From Candidatus Nomurabacteria bacterium (GTDB lineage Bacteria; Patescibacteriota; Saccharimonadia; Saccharimonadales; Saccharimonadaceae), in NCBI GenBank assembly GCA_020631935.1, contig JACKGP010000004.1:1-64000 (forward strand): a stretch of DNA of 64,000 nucleotides. The letters run 5' to 3'. The position numbers and the translations under genes are program-made. Of the stretch, positions 20,899-29,891 are shown piece after piece (within the stretch, counting starts at the first letter, position 1; each line of letters begins with the position of its first letter). The notes beneath the pieces were generated by a model. The model saw nothing but the letters and a program-made list of their open reading frames with translations. It made no database searches and had not been told where the DNA came from.

Positions 20899-21954
20899 CT
20901 AGTGAACGTACTGATAGCCGCGGGCCTGTCCAGCCGATATGGTTCGGCTATTTACAACATTAAATCCACCGTAAGCGTAGTTATTCATTTCACTGATAAC
21001 GATATCACCATTTGGCTTCACAGACTCTACGACAGCTACGTGACCGTAGTATCCAGCTGTATCAACCAAAATAGCTGAAGGTGCGGGGGTGCCATTCACG
21101 GTAAACCCTGCTGCCCTGGCGCTAACAGCCCATGTATTCGCGTTACCCCAGAAGCTTCCGATAGTTCGCCCAAGTTGCTTGCTGCGTTCATAGGCGTACC
21201 ATGTACAGTTTCCTGGTGCATACCTGTTGCCGGCTGAGGCCCGAGCCATACCAGCATTAACAACCACACCACCAGTATTCGGAGCTGTAGCACCAGCCGT
21301 ATACTGCGGAGAGCCCGCTGTAGCTTCTGGCTTATCGCCATCAGGAATAATTAGATACTGACCAACTTTTGGCCTACTAATCTCTAGGTCGTTGTAGGCA
21401 ATAATCTTTGCCGGACTAGTGTCAAATCTCTCGGCTAGCTCATTGACCGTCTCGCCACTCTTCATTTTATGGCGAAGCCCGTCAACGGGTAAAATCACCA
21501 ATTTCTTACCCTTTTCGATTGAATCACGCTCTAGATTATTTGCCCAGCGAATAGTATTTTCACTTAAGCCCATTTTCTTAGCTACACTCTGTACGGTATC
21601 GCCCTTTACAGCCACATATGTACTGATGGCACGATTAGTAGCCTCCGGCTGAACTATTTGCGGCTTAGCTATCACCGTATCGTCAGTTTGGGCTAGTTCG
21701 CTCTTAGCTGCCAAGGACACTGACATGTTAGCTGCATTGGCGGCAATAGGTAAATTTACCTGTTCGCTCAAGCTAGCAGTTATATCGGTGGCGATTAAGT
21801 TATCTACTGACGGGTTAGCAGATTCAGCCGCTACAGTTGGTGCGGGCGTATTTGCTACTTGAGAATTAACTTGACCACTAACAGATTGGGGTGGCTGATA
21901 GCCAATTGCTACCACAGCTATTAGAAAACAGAAGCTAATCGTATATCCTACCAT
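20899..21954 (-). CDS. Secreted LysM-LysM-CHAP peptidoglycan hydrolase
   Basis: The 351 residues from the ATG carry an N-terminal signal/anchor segment (4-20), a low-complexity linker, two LysM domains (about 112-156 and 162-204) and a CHAP domain (about 245-351) with the catalytic cysteine in GNCTWYAYE (Cys250) and histidine in GHVAVVES (His305). CHAP enzymes cut peptide cross-links or amide bonds in peptidoglycan. The reading frame stays open for 34 codons upstream, encoding a basic stretch (LSLRRKRNR) just before the hydrophobic segment. That is what a signal peptide needs, but there is no ATG, GTG or TTG there. The true start may therefore be upstream (see findings). A long leader separates it from mltG. 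Confidence 0.9.
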   Translation of the reverse strand: MVGYTISFCFLIAVVAIGYQPPQSVSGQVNSQVANTPAPTVAAESANPSVDNLIATDITASLSEQVNLPIAANAANMSVSLAAKSELAQTDDTVIAKPQIVQPEATNRAISTYVAVKGDTVQSVAKKMGLSENTIRWANNLERDSIEKGKKLVILPVDGLRHKMKSGETVNELAERFDTSPAKIIAYNDLEISRPKVGQYLIIPDGDKPEATAGSPQYTAGATAPNTGGVVVNAGMARASAGNRYAPGNCTWYAYERSKQLGRTIGSFWGNANTWAVSARAAGFTVNGTPAPSAILVDTAGYYGHVAVVESVKPNGDIVISEMNNYAYGGFNVVNSRTISAGQARGYQYVH

Positions 21955-22322
21955 TCCTAATGGTGAGCGATTTCGTTTCCTACGTAGGGATAATTCATCT
22001 TTTGACGAATCAGTGCCTGGATAGTTACTAATTTCTCTACTCCCGCCAAGAGATTACCCTCAAGGCGTCTACCTTAATCTGTCTTCCTTCTCGCAATAGA
22101 ACAGGACACGCTTGTCGACCACTTAGTTAATTTAATATTCCTATTTGTTCTTGTTCGGTGCCCGTATCGACATTTCTGGTAGGCCATTTTAGTATAGGCA
22201 GCAGATAATTGCCTTATGCAATCCCACCCACTAGACTATTCCAAAATGTGCTGTACCCATACTATCAATGCTTGCAAATCTTGTCAATAAGTTTTCTAGT
22301 ACTAGATATCCACACGCTATAT
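21955..22322 (-). promoter_or_regulatory. Promoter and long leader of the LysM/CHAP gene
   Basis: This 368-base gap holds no ordinary gene. On the minus strand TTGACA (22282-22287) is 17 nt from TAGTAT (22259-22264), a plausible promoter; a second -10-like TATACT is at 22191-22196. The resulting leader is 230-300 nt. Part of it (21955-22053) is open in the hydrolase frame. A perfect CCTACGTAGG palindrome lies at 21979-21988. I could not match a known riboswitch. Confidence 0.4.
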
Positions 22323-23513
22323 CTAGAGTATCAGACACTTTTTCTGACAATATTTGTCGATATTATGCTGGTGCTCAGCATTTGTCTTGCCAAAGTACGT
22401 CTTATCATCGTCGCCACTCAGGAAGAATAGATAATCAGACTTGGTTGGATTAGCCACAGCAAGTAATGAAGACTTACCAGGGCTGGCTATTGGCCCCGGC
22501 GGCAATCCGGAGTATCGTCGTGTATTATACGGGGAGTCTAGATTAGGATCACGATCTTGACCAGTTTTGTCAGCTATATACTGGTACGTAACATCTGAAC
22601 CAAGATTCATATCGGCTGACAAGCGGTTATAGAATATACCTGCTACCACCTGCTGATCGCCAGCAGTAGGCACTTCACGCTGCACAATTGACGCTAGGGT
22701 TATTCCCTCATATAGCGACAGCCCTTGCTTTTTATATGCATCCTTTAGGTTTCCTTCCCGAATAATCTTTTCATACTCCCTAAATGTGCGCTCTAGAATC
22801 TGCTCTACACTAGTATCTGCCACAAAATTATATGTCTCCCCATAAATGTAGCCTTCTAGATCAGCTGTGGCCGGCTTGCCATCAAATAATGGTGACTTGT
22901 ATTGTTTGCTAAAAGCGGCATCAATCTCTGACTTTTCGAAGCCTAGTTTGGCCAAGACTTTTTTATTATCCGAAACTGTTGCACCTGGTAAAAATGTAAC
23001 GTTGAAAGTATCGGCTTTACCAGATTTTAGCTGTTTTACTATCTCAGACACATTATCACTCTTTTTAATACGAAAAGATCCAGCTTGTAGCTTGCCGCTT
23101 TCGCCATTTAGCTTTACGTACCACTTAAAAGCTGTTTCACTCTTGAGTAGCTTAGACTGGTTCAATTTGGCGGCAATAGCGTCCACATCCATGCCTGGAT
23201 CTATGGTCACAGCAACTTGTTCACCACTTCCTGGCTCAACTGCAGATATACCATCTTGATACCATAACATTACAGAAATGACTACCAGTACCACAAGAAG
23301 GAACAGTCCTGCTGCATAGCGCTTCCACGGCCTTTTAGTCTTTTTGAAGTCGTTGCTGCTTCTAGTGTCGACCTGCCTTGCAGCCTGATCCGAATTCAAG
23401 ATCTCTGTATGTGAATCGATATCTGACGCACTAACCGCTGCAGGCGTCGCAGGTTTATCTATCTTCTGCGTCGGTCTTTTTACGGGCTTACGTCGTGGTT
23501 GTATGTCATTCAT
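22323..23513 (-). CDS. mltG: Endolytic murein transglycosylase MltG
   Basis: A 396-residue protein with a cytoplasmic disordered N-terminus (1-65), one membrane helix (about 66-85) and an extracytoplasmic YceG-like domain. Diagnostic stretches are LEGYIYGETYNF, ITLASIVQREVP (catalytic Glu), GSDVTYQYI and YNTRRYSGLPPGPIASPGKSSL. MltG cuts nascent glycan strands and sets their length. It is the last gene of an operon with ruvX, the baseplate-J-like protein and the FtsA-like protein; its ATG overlaps the ruvX stop (ATGA). Confidence 0.95.
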   Translation of the reverse strand: MNDIQPRRKPVKRPTQKIDKPATPAAVSASDIDSHTEILNSDQAARQVDTRSSNDFKKTKRPWKRYAAGLFLLVVLVVISVMLWYQDGISAVEPGSGEQVAVTIDPGMDVDAIAAKLNQSKLLKSETAFKWYVKLNGESGKLQAGSFRIKKSDNVSEIVKQLKSGKADTFNVTFLPGATVSDNKKVLAKLGFEKSEIDAAFSKQYKSPLFDGKPATADLEGYIYGETYNFVADTSVEQILERTFREYEKIIREGNLKDAYKKQGLSLYEGITLASIVQREVPTAGDQQVVAGIFYNRLSADMNLGSDVTYQYIADKTGQDRDPNLDSPYNTRRYSGLPPGPIASPGKSSLLAVANPTKSDYLFFLSGDDDKTYFGKTNAEHQHNIDKYCQKKCLIL

Positions 23514-23911
23514 CGATTTAACTCCAAATAATCTTGTAATATTATTCTTGCCGCTTCGGCATCTATGTCTGCCTTTGTGTGACTAGGCTGCCTTTGTGAT
23601 AGATTGCGTTCAGCTACAACACTCGTAACAGACTCGTCTTGAAAAACCACTTCATAGCCCCGCTCTTCTATTTTTCTAGCCTCGCCCTCTACAAACTCTG
23701 TCTGAGCGGTTGTCTCACCCTGCTGGTTGCGCGGGTAGCCGATTACTATAAGTTCTGGACTATGCTCAGCCGCTAACGCGTCTAGTCTATCAAGAAAATC
23801 TTCATCCATATCTAACGTAGTTAGCGCAGCCGCTATCTTTACGCCAGCAGGGGCTAAGGCTACTCCAGTGCGAGTCGTACCGATATCTAGTCCAAGCAGC
23901 TGTTTAGTCAT
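23510..23911 (-). CDS. ruvX: Putative pre-16S rRNA nuclease / Holliday junction resolvase YqgF
   Basis: A 133-residue RNase H-fold nuclease. Acidic active-site positions are visible in LLGLDIGTTRTGVAL, VFQDESVTSVVAE and KADIDAEAARIILQDYL, and VIGYPRNQQGE matches the family loop. YqgF is linked to 16S rRNA 5' maturation. Pairing with mltG is common in bacteria. It overlaps the preceding gene by 8 nt and mltG by 4 nt, so the three are co-translated. Confidence 0.94.
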   Translation of the reverse strand: MTKQLLGLDIGTTRTGVALAPAGVKIAAALTTLDMDEDFLDRLDALAAEHSPELIVIGYPRNQQGETTAQTEFVEGEARKIEERGYEVVFQDESVTSVVAERNLSQRQPSHTKADIDAEAARIILQDYLELNR

Positions 23912-25562
23912 TTTTTATCGAAAACTCAACCGTGATTCGTTTATTATCACTCGGAACAGTGTTCAGCCAAAATGGAAAGAACTTCACATCCACTTGCTCA
24001 ACACCTTTTATAGACTGTACCTGCTGCTGGACCTCACCGTAGCGCATATTATGAGACGCCTGCTTAATTTTCTCTTCGTCGATCTTTGGACCAATCTGAG
24101 CAGTAACTACTAGTGTGGCTTTTGCACCCGAGTTAGCCTTGGTGATATCCTGGAATGTAGCGCCCTTGCTGCCATTTTCGTATATGCGCTGATCAGTAAC
24201 CTTTTCATCTTTGAACTGTTTCTGCATATATGCTTCTACAAATTTACCCACCTCGTCCCTGCTAACACCGTAGAGCTGGTATTTCGCAGTAGTTTTTAAG
24301 GTAGCTCCATTTTCAGCATCTTCTCCTACCGCTGGACTGACCGATGTTTTGTCATAAGAAACAGCAAAGCTCTCTGTCAATACAACAATGTCTGTACCGA
24401 ATTTAGCTTTTAGCGCATCACGCTGTGCGGCAGATGACTGCTTGACCAGATCTTGTTTGGCAGCCTGTACGTCCGCTTCGGTAACAACCTTTATGAACTT
24501 GCTAACACCGCCCGAGGTTGGTCCTTCAAATGAACCCGACACACCACTAGGCCCGCCAGACACCTGGCCAGTCGCAGCATTATACTTTGATCCGTTTTCG
24601 GCTGCCACTACACTAACACTGGCAGTTCCTGGACTACCGGAGCAGTTGAATATATTCGGGCAATTAACCGAACCGCGTGGTATAGTCACCCCCTCTCCAG
24701 TAACAAACTTAAGTCCACCACTAGACTCAAGAGTCGCACCAGCCTGAAGGGTTACGTCTTGAAGTGTCGTGTTTTCAAAAACAACAGTTCCCCCAGCCTT
24801 TTCGCCCACATCCTTCCTGCCAGTTGGCTTTACTTCCATAGTTTTCTCCTCGGAACTACTCTCTACAGCCGCCCTTATGGTCGACTTGGCTGCATTAGTG
24901 TCCTGCGATGACAGTAGCTGGACTGGCGTATTAATGGACTCGCCGTTAGTTTTGGCGGCAATTTTTATAGTTGCATGAGGAGCAACAAAAATTGACCACA
25001 GTATAAAACCGATTATTAACAATACGGCTAGGCCTATTAATATCAGTTTTTTGCGAAATATATTAAAGTCAGGGACTTTTGGCTTCTTCTTTGACTTTGC
25101 CGCCACTCTACTGGACAACCCGGACTTAGCAGCGCCTGCTGCCAGAGCAGCGGCCATGGCATCACCCCTAGCATCTTCCTGCTCGGCTTTAGTTGGATGT
25201 AATTTTGCGGCATGCTCGCCAACAGGAAGTTGCGAGCCATCGATTACATCGTCTGAATCATCGTTGCTAGCACTTGGCTTCGTAAGCTCAGGCTCCGCTT
25301 GAAGATTTTTTGCTACTGGTATGCCGGCCGAGCCAGCTAAGGCCTGCAACGAGCTCTTGTTTGTCACCAAGGAAAGTTTCTTTTTGCCCAGCCTCGCAGT
25401 TCTCTCAAGCAATCGCAAATTGACAGCACTCTGCAGTACGCCAATTCTTTTTGGGGGTACAAGCGAAACTGTGTCGCTTTTCGCGGCTTTTACTTTGCCA
25501 ATAATAGATGTGATATCATCTTCGACGTCTATGTAGATAATATCGTGTTTTGGATCAGCCAT
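23904..25562 (-). CDS. Baseplate-J-like membrane protein
   Basis: A 552-residue single-pass protein. The cytoplasmic N-terminus (1-170) has a small folded part (IIYIDVEDDITSIIGKVKAA...LVPPKRIGVLQSAVNLRLLERTA) and a linker. A membrane helix lies at about 173-192. The outer part contains a stretch resembling baseplate J proteins (AGTVVFENTTLQ, FVTGEGVTIPRG, NGSKYNAATGQVSGG). Proteins of this look are widespread in CPR genomes without a defined role. It follows the FtsA-like gene by 3 nt. No other phage-tail gene is nearby, so I read it as a chromosomal envelope protein. Confidence 0.65.
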   Translation of the reverse strand: MADPKHDIIYIDVEDDITSIIGKVKAAKSDTVSLVPPKRIGVLQSAVNLRLLERTARLGKKKLSLVTNKSSLQALAGSAGIPVAKNLQAEPELTKPSASNDDSDDVIDGSQLPVGEHAAKLHPTKAEQEDARGDAMAAALAAGAAKSGLSSRVAAKSKKKPKVPDFNIFRKKLILIGLAVLLIIGFILWSIFVAPHATIKIAAKTNGESINTPVQLLSSQDTNAAKSTIRAAVESSSEEKTMEVKPTGRKDVGEKAGGTVVFENTTLQDVTLQAGATLESSGGLKFVTGEGVTIPRGSVNCPNIFNCSGSPGTASVSVVAAENGSKYNAATGQVSGGPSGVSGSFEGPTSGGVSKFIKVVTEADVQAAKQDLVKQSSAAQRDALKAKFGTDIVVLTESFAVSYDKTSVSPAVGEDAENGATLKTTAKYQLYGVSRDEVGKFVEAYMQKQFKDEKVTDQRIYENGSKGATFQDITKANSGAKATLVVTAQIGPKIDEEKIKQASHNMRYGEVQQQVQSIKGVEQVDVKFFPFWLNTVPSDNKRITVEFSIKND

Positions 25563-25565
25563 ATC

Positions 25566-26840
25566 TTATATACGCAAAATCTTGTTTACTTTTTCTTTGA
25601 CACTCTCGGTGTCGCTTCCACCTAACAGTGTATCATATCCGACACGGAGCAGCCCCATGGCAGTGATGAATGTGTGGTCATTGGCCTTGCCAGTTTTATC
25701 CTTTACGCCCAAAACATCGTCTGGATGAATCAGCTTCACCGTAGGCTTTTTCGTAAAGGGTAGATCCTTGTGCCAATCCTCAGCCTTTAAGCCCTCTATC
25801 AACGGGGCCAGGCTAGCACCACCACCACATAGAAGTACGCGATTAGGCAAATGGTCAACTGAATCAAACTCACTGAGCGCCAACTCAACCCCAGATAGCC
25901 AAACTTCCAAGGTTCTATTAACAGACTCCCCTAGCTTCTTTTTTACTGTCGGCTTCATCTTGTCATTATCAAAATTTACCTTCAGTTTTTCTGCTGCATC
26001 GTAGCTAAGATCAAGGTCGGATGCGATCGTACGAGTAAAGCTACGTCCACCAATACCAAACATTCTGGTACCCTCAACACCGCCATCATTCACAACAGCA
26101 ATGTCAGTAGTTCCACCACCAACATCTGCTAAAATGGCCGTAAAGTTACTGCTGGCATCATCACCTAGCACACTTCTACTAACGGCAAATGGCTCAGCCG
26201 CTACCGCAAGCAAATCTAAAGCTAGCTCATCAGCAACTCGCTCGAGCGCGCCAATATGCACCATCGGTGCAAATGCAGTATAAATCTGTACCGCAACATC
26301 TTTTCCCTGAAAACCAATCGGATTCGTCACCTTGTAGCCGTCTATGTGGATGCTAACTAGTGCTGAATTAACCAACTTCACCTCGACAGATTCGTTGCCA
26401 GTTTCTAGCGCGATTTGTCGCTGTGCTTTTACCTGAGCTCGCTCTTGAACTTTTTCAATAATTAGCTCCATTTCGGCTTCATCTAGCGCACGGTCTGGCT
26501 GCGGTCTGCGATAGCGAATTGTATCAGTAATGCCTTTTACTAACTCGCCAGCTATACCTATAATCACCCTCTTAGCCTGCAGACCAGCTTGCTCCTCTGC
26601 TTCAGCCAGGGCAGCCTCGCAATTCTGAACTACAGCAGAGATATCCGCTATTGCACCGGAATGCATATCGCTAACATTTTGCTTCTCGCGACCAACACCG
26701 ACAATTTTCATTTCATTGTCCTCTAGCCTGGCAATCAACGCCTTTACGTAAACTGTACCTATATCAAGTGCTACGATATGGGCTTGGTTATCATTCTCTT
26801 GTCGATTCTCGCGTAGTTCTCGTAATTTTTCTAAAACCAT
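25566..26840 (-). CDS. FtsA/PilM-like actin-fold ATPase
   Basis: A 424-residue actin-fold protein with phosphate-1 loop VALDIGTVYVKALIA (about 23-37), phosphate-2 loop ILADVGGGTTDIAVVNDGG and adenosine motif RVLLCGGGASLAPLIEGL. FtsA tethers FtsZ to the membrane; PilM plays a similar role in type IV pilus assembly. I see no clear C-terminal amphipathic helix. The operon (baseplate-J-like, RuvX, MltG) favours an envelope or division function. TATAAT (26852-26857, minus) ends 11 nt before the ATG and heads the operon. Confidence 0.8.
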   Translation of the reverse strand: MVLEKLRELRENRQENDNQAHIVALDIGTVYVKALIARLEDNEMKIVGVGREKQNVSDMHSGAIADISAVVQNCEAALAEAEEQAGLQAKRVIIGIAGELVKGITDTIRYRRPQPDRALDEAEMELIIEKVQERAQVKAQRQIALETGNESVEVKLVNSALVSIHIDGYKVTNPIGFQGKDVAVQIYTAFAPMVHIGALERVADELALDLLAVAAEPFAVSRSVLGDDASSNFTAILADVGGGTTDIAVVNDGGVEGTRMFGIGGRSFTRTIASDLDLSYDAAEKLKVNFDNDKMKPTVKKKLGESVNRTLEVWLSGVELALSEFDSVDHLPNRVLLCGGGASLAPLIEGLKAEDWHKDLPFTKKPTVKLIHPDDVLGVKDKTGKANDHTFITAMGLLRVGYDTLLGGSDTESVKEKVNKILRI

Positions 26841-26943
26841 AGATGTTATCCATTATAGCATTAGCGTAACAGTTAAAACCATAAACTTGCAAAACTCTCT
26901 ACAAGCTTGTAATAAACCCTATTTTATGGTATTATTTGTATAT

Positions 26944-27867
26944 ATGGACCGCCTTTCGAAACCAGGTGTTAATTTTAACCATGATGACATAGCAAAGTTG
27001 GCTGAAATTGAACAGGCGGCCGACCTGACCGATCATCTAGGGAACTTGCGCCGTGAAATTGATAGGCAGGCCACTCCTACAGTTGCAGAATTTAGTAAAT
27101 ATAAGTTTGATAAATTGGCTATACTTTACGATTATCCAGAGGAGATTCGAGAGCTTTTAAACATTTACGATAGCGATGTAGAGGAGGTGTCTGTGACTGT
27201 TGGCAGCCAAACACTCTCGCCATCAATTAGAGTTGCAACCAGCAATATAGGCATATTTGAAATTAACACGGTGAAGGATGAATCCAGTGAATCTACGTAC
27301 AACCTATCGTTGCGGGCTAGTCATATCGATTTTGACGAACAGGAAGTATCTCCCGAGTCAGTCGGAAACCTGCTTGTTAGCATGGCAATGTCGTCTGATG
27401 CTTCGTCTTATGTCGATGAGGTAAAACGTGAAAACAAGAGGATAGAAAAACTAGATCCGCGCGGTCCAAAAACCCTATTTTTGATCGAAAGTAATTTAGC
27501 CGAACAGGCCGACTTTGTACAGAAAGTCCAGCAGTACCAGCTAGAATATGAAACCAAGGATGATGCGTCCTCCCTAGTCTTGGATTTATACGTCACAACT
27601 CAAAACGACGGTCTAGAGTGCTACGACGCCTCACTTACAGGTTATGAATCAGAAGATGGATATACCTGTATATTTAATATATCTGCCAACTGCATAACAC
27701 TTTCCGATGGAACATTTGAGTCTAGTGTTCAAGGTAGTCGCACCGTGTCCACGATCGACGGCACAAAAACACACAGTCTAAATAGAATAATTGCGGGTGG
27801 ATACCTAAATAGTGCCGTATCTGCAATGGGCAAGAAACCAGTACCTGTGCGCAACTCAGCAAAATAG
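26944..27867 (+). CDS. Unrecognised 307-residue protein
   Basis: A soluble, acidic protein without signal peptide or membrane segment. The N-terminus is helical and charged (DDIAKLAEIEQAADLTDHLGNLRREIDRQ); the rest looks like mixed alpha/beta. I see no catalytic motif. I start at the ATG at 26944 because TATTAT (26930-26935, preceded by TGG) ends 8 nt upstream; the longer ORF beginning at 26887 would start before this promoter. It is divergent from the FtsA-like operon and its stop touches that of alaS. Confidence 0.65.
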   Translation: MDRLSKPGVNFNHDDIAKLAEIEQAADLTDHLGNLRREIDRQATPTVAEFSKYKFDKLAILYDYPEEIRELLNIYDSDVEEVSVTVGSQTLSPSIRVATSNIGIFEINTVKDESSESTYNLSLRASHIDFDEQEVSPESVGNLLVSMAMSSDASSYVDEVKRENKRIEKLDPRGPKTLFLIESNLAEQADFVQKVQQYQLEYETKDDASSLVLDLYVTTQNDGLECYDASLTGYESEDGYTCIFNISANCITLSDGTFESSVQGSRTVSTIDGTKTHSLNRIIAGGYLNSAVSAMGKKPVPVRNSAK

Positions 27868-29766
27868 CTACAAAAGAACTGCTTTTATGCGGCGCACGCC
27901 AGCACTTGAAGATTCTTCTTTGGTGATTTTAAATTTTTTACCATCTTCAGCTAGCTGCATAGTATGATCAACGTGTGGTCCGCCACAAATTTCAAAGCTA
28001 AATGGTCGCTCATTTTCTGGAGAGTTTAAATCCTTCATGCTATAGACTTTCACTGTTTCACCGTAGCGATCGCCAAATTGACCGAGTGCCCCCAATGGGC
28101 CAGTTGCCTCTTTGGTAGGGTATTCGGAAAACGAAATTTTTAGATCTTTTTCTATTTGTTCATTTACGATTCTCTCGACTTCATCAAGCTGATCGCGAGT
28201 GACTTTTTCTGGATGAGAAAAGTCGAATCTCAGTCGCTCTTTGGTGATGTTGCTACCACGCTGAATCACATGATCACCTAATACATCACGTAAGGCCTGG
28301 TACATTAAGTGAGTTGCCGTATGAAGTTTTTTGTGCTCAATAGTCTGGCCGCCCAGGCCGCCTTTGAACGTACCTTTTGCAGCCGTTTGCGAGCGAGTAC
28401 GCTGCTCATCCATCTTGAAGTTAAATTGCTCTAGCCAGTTATCTGGCAATTTGATCCCCTGCCTGCTGGCCTCTTCGACACTCAATTCAACTGGAAAACC
28501 ATACGTGTCATAGAGCATAAACAGCTCTTCGCCAGTCAGTCCGTCGTCAGCGAACTTACCCAAATGCTTGATACCCTTTCGCAGCGTTTGACGGAAAGTT
28601 TTCTCCTCTTTCGCTAGCGTAGAAATTACTTCATCACGCTTTTTGGCAACTTCAGGGAAGTCATCATGATACAAGTCGGCGATTACCGGCACGACACCTT
28701 CGAGGAAATTTTGCTCGATTCCCAACTCAAAACTATAGCGAATCGCACGGCGCAAAAGCCGACGCATTACATAACCCTGCTCTTTATTGCTTGGCTTGCA
28801 ACCATCGACTGCCATAAATGTTGCTGCCCTCAAATGATCGGCAATTACTCGCATACTTTCAGTGTGGTTTTCATATTTTTTACCACTTAAGTTCTGTAGT
28901 TTCTCTATAATTGGCCACATAAGGCTAATCTTAAAAACATCTGGGTCGTTTAATTTAGCAGCAGCGATGCGCTCTAAGCCAGAGCCGTGATCAACATTCG
29001 GCTTTTCCAACTTTTCAAACTTTCCGTCCGCAACTTTTTTATAGGCCATAAATACATTGTTGCCGATTTCCATAAAACGCCCACAGTCACAGTTCGGGTG
29101 ACAGAATTCACCAAATTCTGGGTTATGCTCAATCCCGAAATCATAAAACATCTCACTATCAGGACCGCACGGATCACCAACTGGAGTATTAGCCTCATTA
29201 CCATTTCGACTCCACCAGTTTTTGCTGCCATCATAGTAAAATATACGCTCGCCGTCTTTCATTCCGCGTGCATAACCAGCTTCTTCCGAGCCAATATCTG
29301 CCTGGCTATTTGAAAGACCTTTTTTAGCAAACAGCCCCGCCCAAACTTCAGCCGCCTCGGTATCTTTTGGAATATCAAACTCTGCTGCACCGCTATAGCA
29401 TGTGACATAAATCCGACTCATGTCCAGCTTTACAACTTCAGATAAAAACTCGAACATCCATTCAATTTGCTGCTCCTTAAAGTAGTCGCCCAAACTCCAA
29501 TTGCCCAGCATCTCAAAGAACGTAGTATGACGATTGTCGCCAATGTCTTCAATATCTTGAGCGCGCAAACATGTTTGTGAGTCTACTAGACGATTGCCGG
29601 CTGCATGTGGCTTACCTAATAGATATGGAATAATTGGCTGCATACCACTACCTGTGAATAGTGTAGTTGGGTCATCGACTAAAACAAGTGGTGCACGTTG
29701 AATCACGGCGTGCCCACGCTCTTTGTAGAATTCCAGGTATGCATTACGGATTTGTTGAGTGTTCAT
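27868..29766 (-). CDS. alaS: Alanyl-tRNA synthetase, short form
   Basis: A 632-residue class II synthetase. The N-terminal catalytic core (MNTQQIRNAYLEFYKERGH, LFTGSGMQPIIPYLLG, NRHTTFFEMLGNWSLGDYFK) and the editing domain are complete; the editing zinc ligands are in HTATHLMYQ and ICGGPHVDHT. The chain stops right after the editing domain (SSSAGVRRIKAVLL), so the DHHA1/C-Ala domains present in ~870-residue enzymes are missing. The next gene is convergent and abuts the stop, so this is unlikely to be a recent frameshift. TATAAT (29775-29780, minus) ends 8 nt before the ATG. Confidence 0.95.
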   Translation of the reverse strand: MNTQQIRNAYLEFYKERGHAVIQRAPLVLVDDPTTLFTGSGMQPIIPYLLGKPHAAGNRLVDSQTCLRAQDIEDIGDNRHTTFFEMLGNWSLGDYFKEQQIEWMFEFLSEVVKLDMSRIYVTCYSGAAEFDIPKDTEAAEVWAGLFAKKGLSNSQADIGSEEAGYARGMKDGERIFYYDGSKNWWSRNGNEANTPVGDPCGPDSEMFYDFGIEHNPEFGEFCHPNCDCGRFMEIGNNVFMAYKKVADGKFEKLEKPNVDHGSGLERIAAAKLNDPDVFKISLMWPIIEKLQNLSGKKYENHTESMRVIADHLRAATFMAVDGCKPSNKEQGYVMRRLLRRAIRYSFELGIEQNFLEGVVPVIADLYHDDFPEVAKKRDEVISTLAKEEKTFRQTLRKGIKHLGKFADDGLTGEELFMLYDTYGFPVELSVEEASRQGIKLPDNWLEQFNFKMDEQRTRSQTAAKGTFKGGLGGQTIEHKKLHTATHLMYQALRDVLGDHVIQRGSNITKERLRFDFSHPEKVTRDQLDEVERIVNEQIEKDLKISFSEYPTKEATGPLGALGQFGDRYGETVKVYSMKDLNSPENERPFSFEICGGPHVDHTMQLAEDGKKFKITKEESSSAGVRRIKAVLL

Positions 29767-29891
29767 ATCTGTTAATTATAACATTTCGTAGCTTATATTA
29801 CGAATAGCGGTGCTCGACTTAACAAACCACTTTACGGCAACGAAACAAACGCACCTCCAAGACTGCTAGTTGTGTATAATAGAAAACATCT

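Noticed and set aside
21955..22260. A c-di-AMP (ydaO-type) riboswitch upstream of the LysM/CHAP hydrolase
   Set aside because: Such riboswitches often control wall hydrolases, but apart from a weak GAGGGTAATC I could not find the conserved cores, so no call is made.
23904..25562. Prophage or contractile injection system, suggested by the baseplate-J-like protein
   Set aside because: No tail, sheath, tube or capsid gene lies nearby, and the operon partners are chromosomal envelope genes.
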